64,000 nt of DNA from Marinibacterium anthonyi. Lineage in GTDB: Bacteria; Pseudomonadota; Alphaproteobacteria; Rhodobacterales; Rhodobacteraceae. The stretch is from assembly GCA_003217735.2 (NCBI GenBank), contig CP031585.1:1909501-1973500 (forward strand). The letters run 5' to 3'. A program made the position numbers and the translations under genes. The notes under the pieces are model-generated. The model worked only from the letters and a program-made list of their open reading frames with translations. It did no database searches and was not told the origin of the DNA. Each line of letters begins with the position of its first letter. Positions within the stretch are counted from its first letter, which is position 1. Below are positions 42,731-52,122 of the stretch, piece after piece.

Positions 42731-43400
42731 CGAAGGTCACCTCTTCTAGGAAGACCGGCGCCGCGTCGGGCCCCGCGACGGCGGTCATCGACCCCACCAT
42801 GCCCGGCAGCATGTCGCTGAGGAAGAAGGTCACTTCGAGGTTGGCGTAGTCGCCCAGCTCTGCCTGGTTCGGGTCGTCGACCAGCGGGTGCATCACCAGG
42901 CGGGTGCCGCCGTGGACCGTTTCCGCGCTGAGCCCGGCACCCAGCCCGTCGCGCAGGCGCTTGCGCAGGTATTGCGAACTGCCCCCGGTTTCGCGCGCCA
43001 GGTCCTGCAGCACCTGTTCCAGGAAGATGATCACCACCGGGTTGCCCTGCACCGACTGGAACTGGTCCAGCGTGCGGGAATGGCCGTCGCGGGTCAGCAC
43101 CGCCTCGATCGTGCGCCGCTGCGGTTCGGCCCCGGCGGAGGCGAGAAGTTCGATGGTCCCGTCCGTTTCGCTGACCGCCCCGCTGTCGGGGTCGGTGCGG
43201 ATCGCGTGGACGTCGTAATCCAGCGTGCTGCCGGCTTCGACCGCGTTCAGGTGGGCGGTGTCGAACAGCAGGGCGGTCTGGTTCTGGTTTTGGCTCTGCG
43301 TCTGGTTCTGCGTGTGGTTTTGGGCCTGATCTTCGGCCTGGCCCGCCGCCGGCAACGCCGTCAGCAGCGCCAGCAGTGCGGCTGCGCCTATGTGGTTCAT
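42717..43400 (-). CDS. hypothetical secreted protein with Asn/Gln-rich linker
   Basis: 227 residues. A signal peptide (1-22) is followed by a repetitive NQTQSQNQNQ segment (about 23-42) and then a beta-rich domain (LDYDVHAIRTD, GTIELLASAG, NLEVTFFLSDMLPG) with no Cys. No family recognised. It heads a leftward pair with the 122-residue Cys protein. It should be periplasmic. The role is guessed only from its place inside the methanol-oxidation region. Confidence 0.72.
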   Translation of the reverse strand: MNHIGAAALLALLTALPAAGQAEDQAQNHTQNQTQSQNQNQTALLFDTAHLNAVEAGSTLDYDVHAIRTDPDSGAVSETDGTIELLASAGAEPQRRTIEAVLTRDGHSRTLDQFQSVQGNPVVIIFLEQVLQDLARETGGSSQYLRKRLRDGLGAGLSAETVHGGTRLVMHPLVDDPNQAELGDYANLEVTFFLSDMLPGMVGSMTAVAGPDAAPVFLEEVTFDAKS

Positions 43401-43512
43401 GTCGGGTCTCCTCCCCTTGACGAATTGGCCCTTTGGTCCGGGTGGAAGTCAAGGCGCGAATGTCCGATCCTGAGGCCAGCCATCGTGCCATGTCGAAGGA
43501 GGACGCCGGGCC

Positions 43513-43719
43513 ATGCTGGAACTGATCGTCGTTGCCTGTCTGGCCAGGGACCCCACCCATTGCCGCGAGCACAATCTCACGCTTCTCACGCCGGGGTTGA
43601 ACGCCTCGCAATGCCTGTATTCCTCGATCCCGCGCGTGTCGCGCTGGCAGCAGATGCACGAGGGTTGGACCGTCCAGTCCTGGCGTTGCGCATTAATCAC
43701 CACGGAAGAAAGCACCTGA
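43513..43719 (+). CDS. 68-residue secreted-type protein similar to the N-terminus of the zinc metallohydrolase
   Basis: 68 residues, ATG 43513 with AAGGAGGACG upstream. The start [17 protein letters not shown] parallels MLPLLVLACLTGAPGDC of the metallohydrolase at 44919, and both contain two further Cys near residues 34 and 59 (ASQCLYSS and SWRCALI; ATCQAAG and AWTCGDG). So it appears to be a free-standing copy of that N-terminal domain. A weak signal segment is present. It may be a small partner in the quinoprotein relay or a cleaved module. Confidence 0.68.
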   Translation: MLELIVVACLARDPTHCREHNLTLLTPGLNASQCLYSSIPRVSRWQQMHEGWTVQSWRCALITTEEST

Positions 43720-43801
43720 ACCAGTCCGACCAACGGCCAACTTGGCATTGTGCCGTCAGGGCGTTAGCGTCCGGGCGGAGATCAATCGGAGGGACGACCC
43801 A

Positions 43802-44914
<1,113 letters not shown>

Positions 44915-44918
44915 TCCG

Positions 44919-45926
44919 ATGTTGCCGCTGCTGGTCCTGGCGTGCCTGACCGGCGCGCCGGGGGATTGCGCGGTGACAGAGGCTGGGACCTACCCGGATG
45001 AAGCGACATGTCAGGCGGCGGGGAGGGCATACCTTCCCGCCGCCGGTCGTTCGAAGCAGGCCTGGACCTGTGGCGACGGGGCGTTCTGGCTGGCCGAGGT
45101 GGCGCCGGGGGTCTTCGTGCACAGGGGCGCGATTGCAGAGCCGGAGCCCGGGAATGGCGGGGATACGGCGAATATCGGGTTTGTGATAGGTGACGACGCG
45201 GTGGCGGTGATCGACGCGGGCGGATCCGATGCGGTGTCGCGGGCGCTGCTGGCGGGGATCCGGGCGAGGACCGACCTGCCGGTGAAATGGCTGATCCTGA
45301 CGCATATGCATCCCGATCACGTGTTGGGGGCGGGCGTGATCCTGGAAACCGGGGCGGCGGGGGTGGCTCATCCGGCCCTGCAGGCCGGCCTCGCGGCCCG
45401 CTACGCGCATTATCACGAGGCCTATGCACGCGACATCGGGCCCGGCTGGCAGGCGGCAGAGCGGATGCCGGAGACAAGCGAGGCGCCCGTGGAGATCGAC
45501 CTGGGCGACCGGGTGCTGGACCTGCGCCGGCACGCCACGGGACATACGCCCAACGACCTGAGCGTGTTCGACCGCGCCACCGGGACCTGGTTCCTGGGCG
45601 ACCTGGTCTTCCTGGGGCACATGCCGTCGATCGACGGGTCGCTGACCGGCTGGCTGGATGTGCTGGCGGCGGTGGCGGATCAGCCCGCGGACCGCGTCGT
45701 GCCCGGCCACGGCCCGGTTTCGGCGCCCTGGCCCGAAGCGGCGGCGCCGACCGCCAACTACCTGACGACACTGGCCGAAGACACCCGTGCGGCGATCGCC
45801 GAAGGCACCCCGATGATCGACCTGGTGACCCGCGCGTCCGAGCATCCGCCGGCCGGATGGCTGCTGTCGAAGACCTTTCATCCGCGCAATGTCACCAGCG
45901 CGTATCGCGCGCTTGAGTGGGAGTAG
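44919..45926 (+). CDS. quinoprotein relay system zinc metallohydrolase
   Basis: 335 residues, 4 bases after flhA. A short Cys-bearing N-terminal domain (1-60, C9, C17, C31, C51) precedes a metallo-beta-lactamase domain with the zinc motif THMHPDH, a GHTPNDL segment and PGHGP. It matches the family called quinoprotein relay system zinc metallohydrolase 2, found with PQQ dehydrogenases and SoxYZ-like carriers. A hydrolytic role on a carrier-bound intermediate is inferred by analogy to SoxH-like enzymes. Exported; the N-terminus is a short signal sequence. Confidence 0.87.
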   Translation: MLPLLVLACLTGAPGDCAVTEAGTYPDEATCQAAGRAYLPAAGRSKQAWTCGDGAFWLAEVAPGVFVHRGAIAEPEPGNGGDTANIGFVIGDDAVAVIDAGGSDAVSRALLAGIRARTDLPVKWLILTHMHPDHVLGAGVILETGAAGVAHPALQAGLAARYAHYHEAYARDIGPGWQAAERMPETSEAPVEIDLGDRVLDLRRHATGHTPNDLSVFDRATGTWFLGDLVFLGHMPSIDGSLTGWLDVLAAVADQPADRVVPGHGPVSAPWPEAAAPTANYLTTLAEDTRAAIAEGTPMIDLVTRASEHPPAGWLLSKTFHPRNVTSAYRALEWE

Positions 45927-46133
45927 GCAGCACGTCCCTACCTAAGTCTTAGAACCTGAGATTTTCGGTTGCAACACGGGGTCTCATCGGTTCACATCAG
46001 TATACGGGGACAATGATCACGCTGCTAACCGACTGGTTTGCAACGAATTTTTCGTAATCTCCGCAAAAAGACCCGCTCGGACCCGCGTCAAGGAGGAATG
46101 ACGCAGGTCTCGTGTATATGAATGGGAGGAACC
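45927..46133 (+). promoter_or_regulatory. region upstream of xoxF
   Basis: 207 bases of lower GC than the surroundings, with a short palindromic ACGAATTTTTCGT at 46043-46055 and two similar TTGCAAC words at about 45970 and 46037. Likely carries the xoxF promoter and a regulator site, but no specific box can be named. Confidence 0.45.
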
Positions 46134-47933
46134 ATGAAAAAGTTTGTCGCATGCCTGCTCGCCGGCACGATGCTGTCGGGCGCGGCGCTTGCAAATGAGA
46201 GCGTGTTGTCGCTTCAGTCGAACCCCAACGACTGGGTGCTTCAGACCGGCGACTACGCCAACACGCGCTATTCGAAACTGAGCCAGATCAACCGTGACAA
46301 CGTGAGCGATCTGCAGGTGGCCTGGACCTTCTCGACCGGGGTCCTGCGCGGTCACGAAGGGGGGCCCCTGGTGGTGGGCGACATCATGTATGTCCACACC
46401 CCGTTCCCCAACAAGGTTTACGCGCTTGACCTGAACGCGGACGGCCGGATCATCTGGAAGTACGAGCCCAAGCAGGATCCGGATGTCATCCCGGTGATGT
46501 GCTGCGACACGGTCAACCGTGGCCCGGCCTATGCCAACGGCATGATCTTCCTGCACCAGGCCGACACCACCGTGGTGGCGCTGGATGCCAAGACCGGCGC
46601 CGTCAAATGGTCGGTCGCCAATGGCGATCCGTCCAAGGGCGAAACCAACACCGCCACCGTTCTGCCGGTTGGCGACAAGGTTCTTGTCGGCATCTCGGGC
46701 GGTGAATTCGGGGTCCAGTCGCACCTGACCGCCTACAACATGGAAACCGGCGAGATGGAATGGCGCGCCTATTCCATGGGGCCGGACGACCAGATCCTGT
46801 TCGACCCGGAAAACACCACCGAACTGGGCAAGCCGGTTGGCGCCGACAGCTCGCTGAAGACCTGGGAAGGCGATCAGTGGAAGATCGGCGGCGGGGCGAC
46901 CTGGGGCTGGTATTCCTATGACCCGGACCTGAACCTGGTCTATTACGGCACCGGCAACCCGTCGACCTGGAACCCGGCGCAGCGCCCGGGCGACAACAAG
47001 TGGTCGATGACCATCATGGCGCGCGACCCGGACACCGGCGTGGCCAAGTGGGTCTATCAGATGACGCCCCATGACGAATGGGATTATGACGGCATCAATG
47101 AAATGATCCTGACGGATCAGGAAATTGACGGCCAGATGCGCAAGCTGCTGACCCATTTCGACCGCAACGGCCTGGGCTATACGCTGGACCGTGAAACCGG
47201 TGAACTGCTGGTGGCCGAAAAGTTCGATCCCGTGGTGAACTGGACCACCGGCGTCGACATGGACCCGAATTCGGAAACCTACGGCCGGCCCGAAGTGGTC
47301 GCGCAGTATTCGACCGAACAGAACGGCGAAGACGTGAACTCGACCGGCATCTGCCCGGCGGCCCTGGGCACCAAGGACCAGCAGCCGGCGGCCTATTCGC
47401 CCAAGACGGAACTGTTCTACGTGCCGACCAACCACGTCTGCATGGACTATGAACCGTTCCGCGTGTCCTACACCGCCGGTCAGCCCTATGTGGGCGCGAC
47501 GCTGGCGATGTACCCGGCGCCCAACAGCCATGGCGGCATGGGCAATTTCATTGCCTGGGACGGCAAGGCAGGCAAGATCGCATGGTCGCTGCCCGAGGAA
47601 TTCTCGGTCTGGTCCGGCGCGCTGGCCACGGCGGGTGACGTTGTCTTCTACGGCACGCTCGAAGGCTACCTGAAGGCGGTCGATGCCTCGACCGGCGAGG
47701 AGCTGTACCGCTTCAAGACGCCCTCGGGCATCATCGGCAACGTGATGACCTATTCGCACAAGGGCAAGCAGTACGTCGCGGTCTATTCGGGCATCGGCGG
47801 CTGGGCCGGCATCGGCCTTGCGGCGGGCCTCGTGAACCCGAACGACGGTCTTGGCGCGGTGGGCGGCTATGCCGGCCTGTCCAGCTATACCGCCCTGGGC
47901 GGTCAGATGACCGTCTTCGCGCTGCCCGACTGA
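46134..47933 (+). CDS. xoxF: lanthanide-dependent PQQ methanol dehydrogenase
   Basis: 599 residues with a signal peptide (1-21). The eight-blade PQQ propeller has W-motif repeats, the vicinal disulfide Cys pair in PVMCCDTVN, the catalytic Asp317 in DEWDYDG, and a second Asp319 two residues later. That second Asp is Ala in the calcium enzyme MxaF and is a hallmark of the lanthanide-binding XoxF type. It oxidises methanol to formaldehyde, or further to formate, in the periplasm and passes electrons to cytochrome cL. Start ATG 46134 with GGGAGGA ahead. Confidence 0.95.
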   Translation: MKKFVACLLAGTMLSGAALANESVLSLQSNPNDWVLQTGDYANTRYSKLSQINRDNVSDLQVAWTFSTGVLRGHEGGPLVVGDIMYVHTPFPNKVYALDLNADGRIIWKYEPKQDPDVIPVMCCDTVNRGPAYANGMIFLHQADTTVVALDAKTGAVKWSVANGDPSKGETNTATVLPVGDKVLVGISGGEFGVQSHLTAYNMETGEMEWRAYSMGPDDQILFDPENTTELGKPVGADSSLKTWEGDQWKIGGGATWGWYSYDPDLNLVYYGTGNPSTWNPAQRPGDNKWSMTIMARDPDTGVAKWVYQMTPHDEWDYDGINEMILTDQEIDGQMRKLLTHFDRNGLGYTLDRETGELLVAEKFDPVVNWTTGVDMDPNSETYGRPEVVAQYSTEQNGEDVNSTGICPAALGTKDQQPAAYSPKTELFYVPTNHVCMDYEPFRVSYTAGQPYVGATLAMYPAPNSHGGMGNFIAWDGKAGKIAWSLPEEFSVWSGALATAGDVVFYGTLEGYLKAVDASTGEELYRFKTPSGIIGNVMTYSHKGKQYVAVYSGIGGWAGIGLAAGLVNPNDGLGAVGGYAGLSSYTALGGQMTVFALPD

Positions 47934-47954
47934 GGCGCGCCCCTCTGAGATCTG

Positions 47955-47979
47955 GCGGGCGCCCGGAACGGGCGCCCGC
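47955..47979 (+). terminator. hairpin downstream of xoxF
   Basis: GCGGGCGCCC/GGGCGCCCGC, perfect 10-bp stem with a 5-base loop, 22 bases beyond the xoxF stop. An outer CTGAGA/TCTCAG pair at 47945-47950 and 47985-47990 can extend it. No T-run. It could attenuate transcription between abundant xoxF and the weaker downstream genes. Confidence 0.65.
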
Positions 47980-48099
47980 TGACGTCTCAGATCCTGAGAA
48001 AACGACAAAAGTCTTAATTCGATTGTCTGGGGGATCGGGCAGGATGCGTTTGAAATGGCACGCATATCCGGGCCCGTGAGCTGAACAGAAAGGACTCAG

Positions 48100-48618
48100 A
48101 TGAAACCCATCCACCACGCTCTGACCGCCGGCCTCGCCATTGTCCTGGCCGCGGCGCCCGTCCTGGCCCAGGACGAGGCCGACAACATCACGCCGGCCTA
48201 CGAAGAGAACGGCAAGTATTTCACAGCCGACGACGTGCCGACCTTCAACGTGGCCGAAGACGGGACGGTGGACTGGTACACCTTTTCGGGCTTTCGCCGG
48301 TACCATTCGGAATGCCACGTCTGTCACGGCCCCGATGGCGAAGGATCGTCCTATGCACCGGCGCTGAAGGACAGCGCCATCAACATGGATTACTACGACT
48401 TCCAGTTCGTCGTGGTCGAAGGCCGCAAGGTCGTGGACGCCGCCGACAACCAGGTGATGCCGTCCTTTGGCCTGAACAAGAACGTCATGTGCTATCTTGA
48501 CGACATCTACATCTATCTCAAGGCGCGCGGCGCCGATGCGATCCCGCGCGGGCGGCCGGCCAAGAAGGAAGCCAAGCCCGCCCAATTCACCGAGGATGAA
48601 AACGCGTGCATGGGCTGA
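48100..48618 (+). CDS. xoxG: cytochrome cL, electron acceptor of XoxF
   Basis: 172 residues with a signal peptide (1-23). One heme c site CHVCH at 72-76 and a likely axial Met in VMPSFGLNKNV. It is of cytochrome c-L/c553i type and is the electron acceptor of the methanol dehydrogenase in this order (xoxF, xoxG, xoxJ). It begins 166 bases after xoxF and overlaps xoxJ by 13 bases. The gene lies inside the stretch with the xoxF hairpin in front. Confidence 0.9.
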   Translation: MKPIHHALTAGLAIVLAAAPVLAQDEADNITPAYEENGKYFTADDVPTFNVAEDGTVDWYTFSGFRRYHSECHVCHGPDGEGSSYAPALKDSAINMDYYDFQFVVVEGRKVVDAADNQVMPSFGLNKNVMCYLDDIYIYLKARGADAIPRGRPAKKEAKPAQFTEDENACMG

Positions 48619-49430
48619 GGCATATCCTGTTCACGGCAACGCTGGCCGCGGGGGTGACCCTCGCGGCTTTGGCGTCTGCGCAAGGCGACACGTCGGACCT
48701 GGTCAGCAAGGATTATTTCCGGGTCTGCGCCGATCCGGCGAACATGCCGTTTTCCAACGACAAGGAAGAGGGGTTCGAGAACAGGATCGCATCGCTCTTC
48801 GCGGAAAAGCTTGAGCGGCCGGTGCAATACACCTGGTTTCCCCAGGCCACGGGGTTCGTGCGCCGGACCCTGGCGATCGGCAAATGCGACGTGGTGATCG
48901 GCTTTGCCCAGGGGCACGAGCTGGTTTTGAACACCAACCATTACTACACCTCGGCCTATGCGATCGTGGTGCCCAAGGGATCGGATTACGCCGATGTGGA
49001 CCACCTTGGCGATGCGCGCCTGGCCGACAAGGTGATCGGCGTGACCGCCGGCAGCCCGCCGGCGACGCACATGGCGCGGCTGGGGCTGATCGGCAAGGCC
49101 GAGGGCTACAAGCTGATGGTCGACCGGCGGGCCGAAAGCCCGGCGGAACTGATGCTGTCGGATCTGGAGGCCGGCAAGATCGACGCGGCGATCCTGTGGG
49201 GCCCCCTGGCAGGGTATTACGCGCGCGACATGGACGTGGTGGTGACGCCGCTGCTGAAGGAAGAAGGATCGCCAAAGCTGTTCTACCGGATCACCATGGG
49301 CGTCCGGCAGGGCGAATTGTCGTGGAAGCGCGAGCTGAATTCGCTGATCCGGCGGAACCAGGACGAAATCGACGCGATCCTGACGGAATACGGCGTGCCC
49401 CTGGTCGACGAATATGGGCGTGCGGATTGA
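48606..49430 (+). CDS. xoxJ: XoxJ periplasmic solute-binding-like protein
   Basis: 274 residues with signal peptide (1-26). It has a type-II solute-binding fold (FRVCADPANMPFSND, DVVIGFAQGHELV), typical of XoxJ/MxaJ. These are needed for activity of the methanol dehydrogenase, probably to load or mature the PQQ enzyme, rather than for transport. It overlaps xoxG by 13 bases and the next gene by 17 bases. The annotated alternative name is quinoprotein dehydrogenase-associated putative ABC transporter substrate-binding protein. Confidence 0.9.
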   Translation: MHGLRHILFTATLAAGVTLAALASAQGDTSDLVSKDYFRVCADPANMPFSNDKEEGFENRIASLFAEKLERPVQYTWFPQATGFVRRTLAIGKCDVVIGFAQGHELVLNTNHYYTSAYAIVVPKGSDYADVDHLGDARLADKVIGVTAGSPPATHMARLGLIGKAEGYKLMVDRRAESPAELMLSDLEAGKIDAAILWGPLAGYYARDMDVVVTPLLKEEGSPKLFYRITMGVRQGELSWKRELNSLIRRNQDEIDAILTEYGVPLVDEYGRAD

Positions 49431-49959
49431 GGCGCTTGTGCTGGGGCTGGCCCTTGCGGGCCAGGCCCTGGCCGGGGGCGTGCCGGAGCCCGAGGGTTAC
49501 CGGATGGACGATTATCGCGCGCCGGTGCCCGATACGCTGAGGGGCGCGGCGGTCGTGGATGCGGCCCAGGCGCGTGCGCTGTGGGAGGCGGGGGAGACGG
49601 TGTTCGTCGACGTCTATCCGCGCCCGCCCAGGCCGGCGAACCTGCCTGAAGGGACGTTGTGGATCGACAAGGCGCGCGAGACGATTCCGGGGGCCTGGTG
49701 GCTGCCCAATACCGGCTATGGGCGGGCCTTGCCGGGGATGGATGCCTACCTGGCGGCGGGGCTTGAGGCGGCGACCGGCGGGGAGACGGATCATCCCCTG
49801 GTCTTCTTCTGCCAGATCAATTGCTGGATGTCCTGGAATGCGGCGAAACGGGCGATGGAACAGCTGGGCTATTCCCGCGTCACCTGGTTTCCCGACGGGA
49901 TGGATGGCTGGGTCTTCGAAGAGCTGCCGGTGGAGAAGAAACACCCCTGGGCGCCGTGA
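49414..49959 (+). CDS. PQQ-dependent catabolism-associated CXXCW motif protein
   Basis: 181 residues with a signal peptide (1-20). A rhodanese-like fold with the motif CQINCW in FFCQINCWMSWNAAKRA, which gives the family its name. The family is seen only next to PQQ alcohol dehydrogenases. Rhodanese-like proteins move sulfur or handle disulfides, and this one might reduce or form the Cys-Cys disulfide of the dehydrogenase, but this is inference. It overlaps xoxJ and is the last gene of the xox set. The 18-base palindrome follows its stop directly. Confidence 0.88.
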   Translation: MGVRIEALVLGLALAGQALAGGVPEPEGYRMDDYRAPVPDTLRGAAVVDAAQARALWEAGETVFVDVYPRPPRPANLPEGTLWIDKARETIPGAWWLPNTGYGRALPGMDAYLAAGLEAATGGETDHPLVFFCQINCWMSWNAAKRAMEQLGYSRVTWFPDGMDGWVFEELPVEKKHPWAP

Positions 49960-49977
49960 TGTCCCACGCGTGGGACA
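49960..49977. promoter_or_regulatory. 18-base perfect palindrome, copy B
   Basis: TGTCCCACGCGTGGGACA, identical to copy A at 33827, directly after the CXXCW gene stop. A looser version, TGTCCCA-TGGGGCA without spacer, occurs at 50037-50050. Confidence 0.75.
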
Positions 49978-50155
49978 GGGGGCGGGGATAGGCTTTTCAA
50001 TGGGTTGCAGAGGCGGATTAACCATTTCGCAATGATGTCCCATGGGGCACAGGCGCATGCGCCATGGGAAATTCCGCTGGTTCAGGGACCTGTGGTCGGT
50101 ATGGTCGGGCGTGGGAACGGAACGATTTCCGGCCCGGTGAAACCGAGGTATCGCA

Positions 50156-50563
50156 ATGGAACCGAAACAAGCGGTCAGGACATGCCTGACGAAATACGTC
50201 ACATTCGCCGGGCGCGCGCCCCGGTCCGAATTCTGGTGGTTCGTGCTGTCGGTCGGGGTGGTGCTGATGCTGGCGGCGGCGATCGACACGGCGCTGTTCG
50301 GCCAGACGGTTTCGGTGACGACCGACAGCAGCTGGGCCTGGTCGCGCAAGACCGATTTCGCGCCGCTTTCCGGGATCGTGTGGCTTCTGACCGTTCTGCC
50401 CAGCCTTGCCGTCACGGTCCGCCGGCTGCATGACACCGACCGTCGCGGCTGGTGGATCCTGATCGGGCTGATCCCTTTGATCGGGGCGATCGTGCTGATC
50501 GTCTGGTACGCGACGAAAGGCACGGCAGGGGCGAACCGGTTCGGGGACGACCCGCTGGCGTAG
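50156..50563 (+). CDS. DUF805 family membrane protein
   Basis: 135 residues with three hydrophobic segments: about 28-50, 75-90 (VWLLTVLPSLAVTVRR) and 105-120. The family features FVTFAGRAPRSEFWWFVL and RRLHDTDRRGWW are present. DUF805 proteins are small inner-membrane proteins of unknown function. It stands alone, rightward, and is convergent with the ABC transporter genes. GAGG lies 10 bases before the ATG. Confidence 0.85.
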   Translation: MEPKQAVRTCLTKYVTFAGRAPRSEFWWFVLSVGVVLMLAAAIDTALFGQTVSVTTDSSWAWSRKTDFAPLSGIVWLLTVLPSLAVTVRRLHDTDRRGWWILIGLIPLIGAIVLIVWYATKGTAGANRFGDDPLA

Positions 50564-50630
50564 GCGGAGATCCGATATCGGCGTGGCGGTGTGCTGTCCG
50601 ACCTGGGGCGATAACGGACAGGGCGGAATT

Positions 50631-50692
50631 AGGTATTTGTACCAAGAAGAAGCATGGCGCCCGCCCCTGTCTTCTTCTTGGCAAAAATACCT
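50631..50692. terminator. inverted pair of the CTTCTTCTTGGC element
   Basis: A reverse copy (50631-50652) and a forward copy (50671-50692), 18 bases apart, are reverse complements at 20 of 22 positions. They can form a long AT-rich hairpin between the convergent DUF805 and ABC ATPase gene ends, so this is a likely bidirectional terminator. Confidence 0.8.
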
Positions 50693-50701
50693 GATCCGAC
50701 G

Positions 50702-51376
50702 TCAGAACATCTGGCGGTAGGCCGTATCGACGCGGGCCGGGTCCAGCCTGTCTGCGCGGGCCAGTGGGGATGGGCGGTCGCGCACCAGCGTGGCCGGGGT
50801 GCCGTCGAGTTCCAGGATGCGGTCGGTGAGCGACAGCGCCTCGCGCCGGTCATGGGTGGTGAGCAGCGCCGCCGCGCCGGTTTCGTCGAGCGTGCGGCGC
50901 AGGAGCTGGCGCATCTGTTCGGCCGAGGCCGGGTCGAGCGAGACCAGCGGTTCGTCGAGCAGGATCAGCGACGGGGTGATCGCCAGCGCGCGGCAGAGGG
51001 CGGCGCGGCGTTGCATGCCGAGCGAGACCTTTTCGGGGTATTGGTCGGCGGCGTCGGCAAGGCCGGCCCTGGCCAGGAGCGCGCGGGCGCGGGGCAGGTC
51101 GCCCGCGCCGGGGATGAGCGCGATGTTCTGGGCGAGCGTGCGCCAGGGCAGCAGGCGGGGGGATTGGAAGACCATGGCGATGCGCCCCGGCGGCAGCGTG
51201 ATGGTGCCCGCGTAATCGGTGTCGAACCCTGCGATGAGGTTCAGAAGCGTGCTTTTGCCGATGCCCGAAGGGCCCAGGAGGGCGGCGCGTTCGCCGGGTT
51301 TCAGCGTGAAGGAGACGGGGCCGAGAACGGGGGTGTTCCCGAAGTGCTTGGCGGTGAGCGAGATCGTCAGGGTCAT
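50702..51376 (-). CDS. ABC transporter ATP-binding protein (NitT/TauT type)
   Basis: 224 residues from ATG 51376. Walker A GPSGIGKST, signature SLGMQRRAALCRAL (in place of LSGGQ; still used by some family members), Walker B LILLDEPLVSLD and the switch His. It overlaps the permease gene by 4 bases. The set resembles nitrate/sulfonate/taurine importers. The substrate is unknown; the set is beside the PQQ/lut-like cluster but reads away from it. Confidence 0.87.
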   Translation of the reverse strand: MTLTISLTAKHFGNTPVLGPVSFTLKPGERAALLGPSGIGKSTLLNLIAGFDTDYAGTITLPPGRIAMVFQSPRLLPWRTLAQNIALIPGAGDLPRARALLARAGLADAADQYPEKVSLGMQRRAALCRALAITPSLILLDEPLVSLDPASAEQMRQLLRRTLDETGAAALLTTHDRREALSLTDRILELDGTPATLVRDRPSPLARADRLDPARVDTAYRQMF

Positions 51377-52122
51377 CGGCGCCAGCGGCGCGTGGCGCGT
51401 TCCCACGGGGCGAGGATCAGCCATTCGATGGCCTGGACGATGGCGATGAAGCCAAGCGCATAGGCGAAGATGCCGGCCACATCGAAAAGCTGGAACTGGG
51501 TGTGGATTTCGAAGCCCACACCATTGGGGCGGCCCAGCAGTTCGACCACCAGCACGATCTTCCACACCAGCGCCAGCCCGTTGCGGGCGGCGGCGGCGAA
51601 GAACGGGGCGAGCTGGGGCAGGATGACGTGGCGCAGGCGGGCGAGCGGGGACAGGCGGTAGAGCTGCGCCATTTCGGTGAGGTCGGTGGACAGGGAGCGG
51701 GCGCCTTCGCGCAGGGTCGAGGCGACATTGGGGATCTTGTTGAGCGCCACGGCCAGGATGGCGGCGGTTTCCGTCAGGCCGAACCAGACGTAGCAAAGCA
51801 CGATGGTGACCAGCGCGGGGACGTTGAGGAAGAAGATCACCCAGGACCAGAACAGCCGGTCGGCGCGCGGCGTGGTGCCCAGCCAGATGCCGATGGCCGA
51901 TCCGATGAGCATGGCGGCCAGGAAGGCGGCGGCGACGCGGGCGAGGGTTGCGGCCATGTCGGCCATGTAGCCCAGGCGCCATTCGCGCAGGAAGGCGTGC
52001 CAGACGGCGACGGGGCCGGGCAGGGTATTGGTGTCGAGGATGGCGGCCAGGGTGGTCCAGACTGCCGCCAGCAGCAGCAGGGATAGCAGGGGCCAGGCGG
52101 CCGCCTTGAGGTCAGCCGGCAT
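51373..52122 (-). CDS. ABC transporter permease (NitT/TauT type)
   Basis: 249 residues with about six hydrophobic segments and the coupling loop typical of the BPD_transp_1 family (TEMAQLYRLSPLARLRHVILPQLAPFF). It overlaps the substrate-binding protein gene by 11 bases and the ATPase gene by 4. Inner membrane. One permease gene only, so it would be a homodimer. Confidence 0.88.
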   Translation of the reverse strand: MPADLKAAAWPLLSLLLLAAVWTTLAAILDTNTLPGPVAVWHAFLREWRLGYMADMAATLARVAAAFLAAMLIGSAIGIWLGTTPRADRLFWSWVIFFLNVPALVTIVLCYVWFGLTETAAILAVALNKIPNVASTLREGARSLSTDLTEMAQLYRLSPLARLRHVILPQLAPFFAAAARNGLALVWKIVLVVELLGRPNGVGFEIHTQFQLFDVAGIFAYALGFIAIVQAIEWLILAPWERATRRWRR

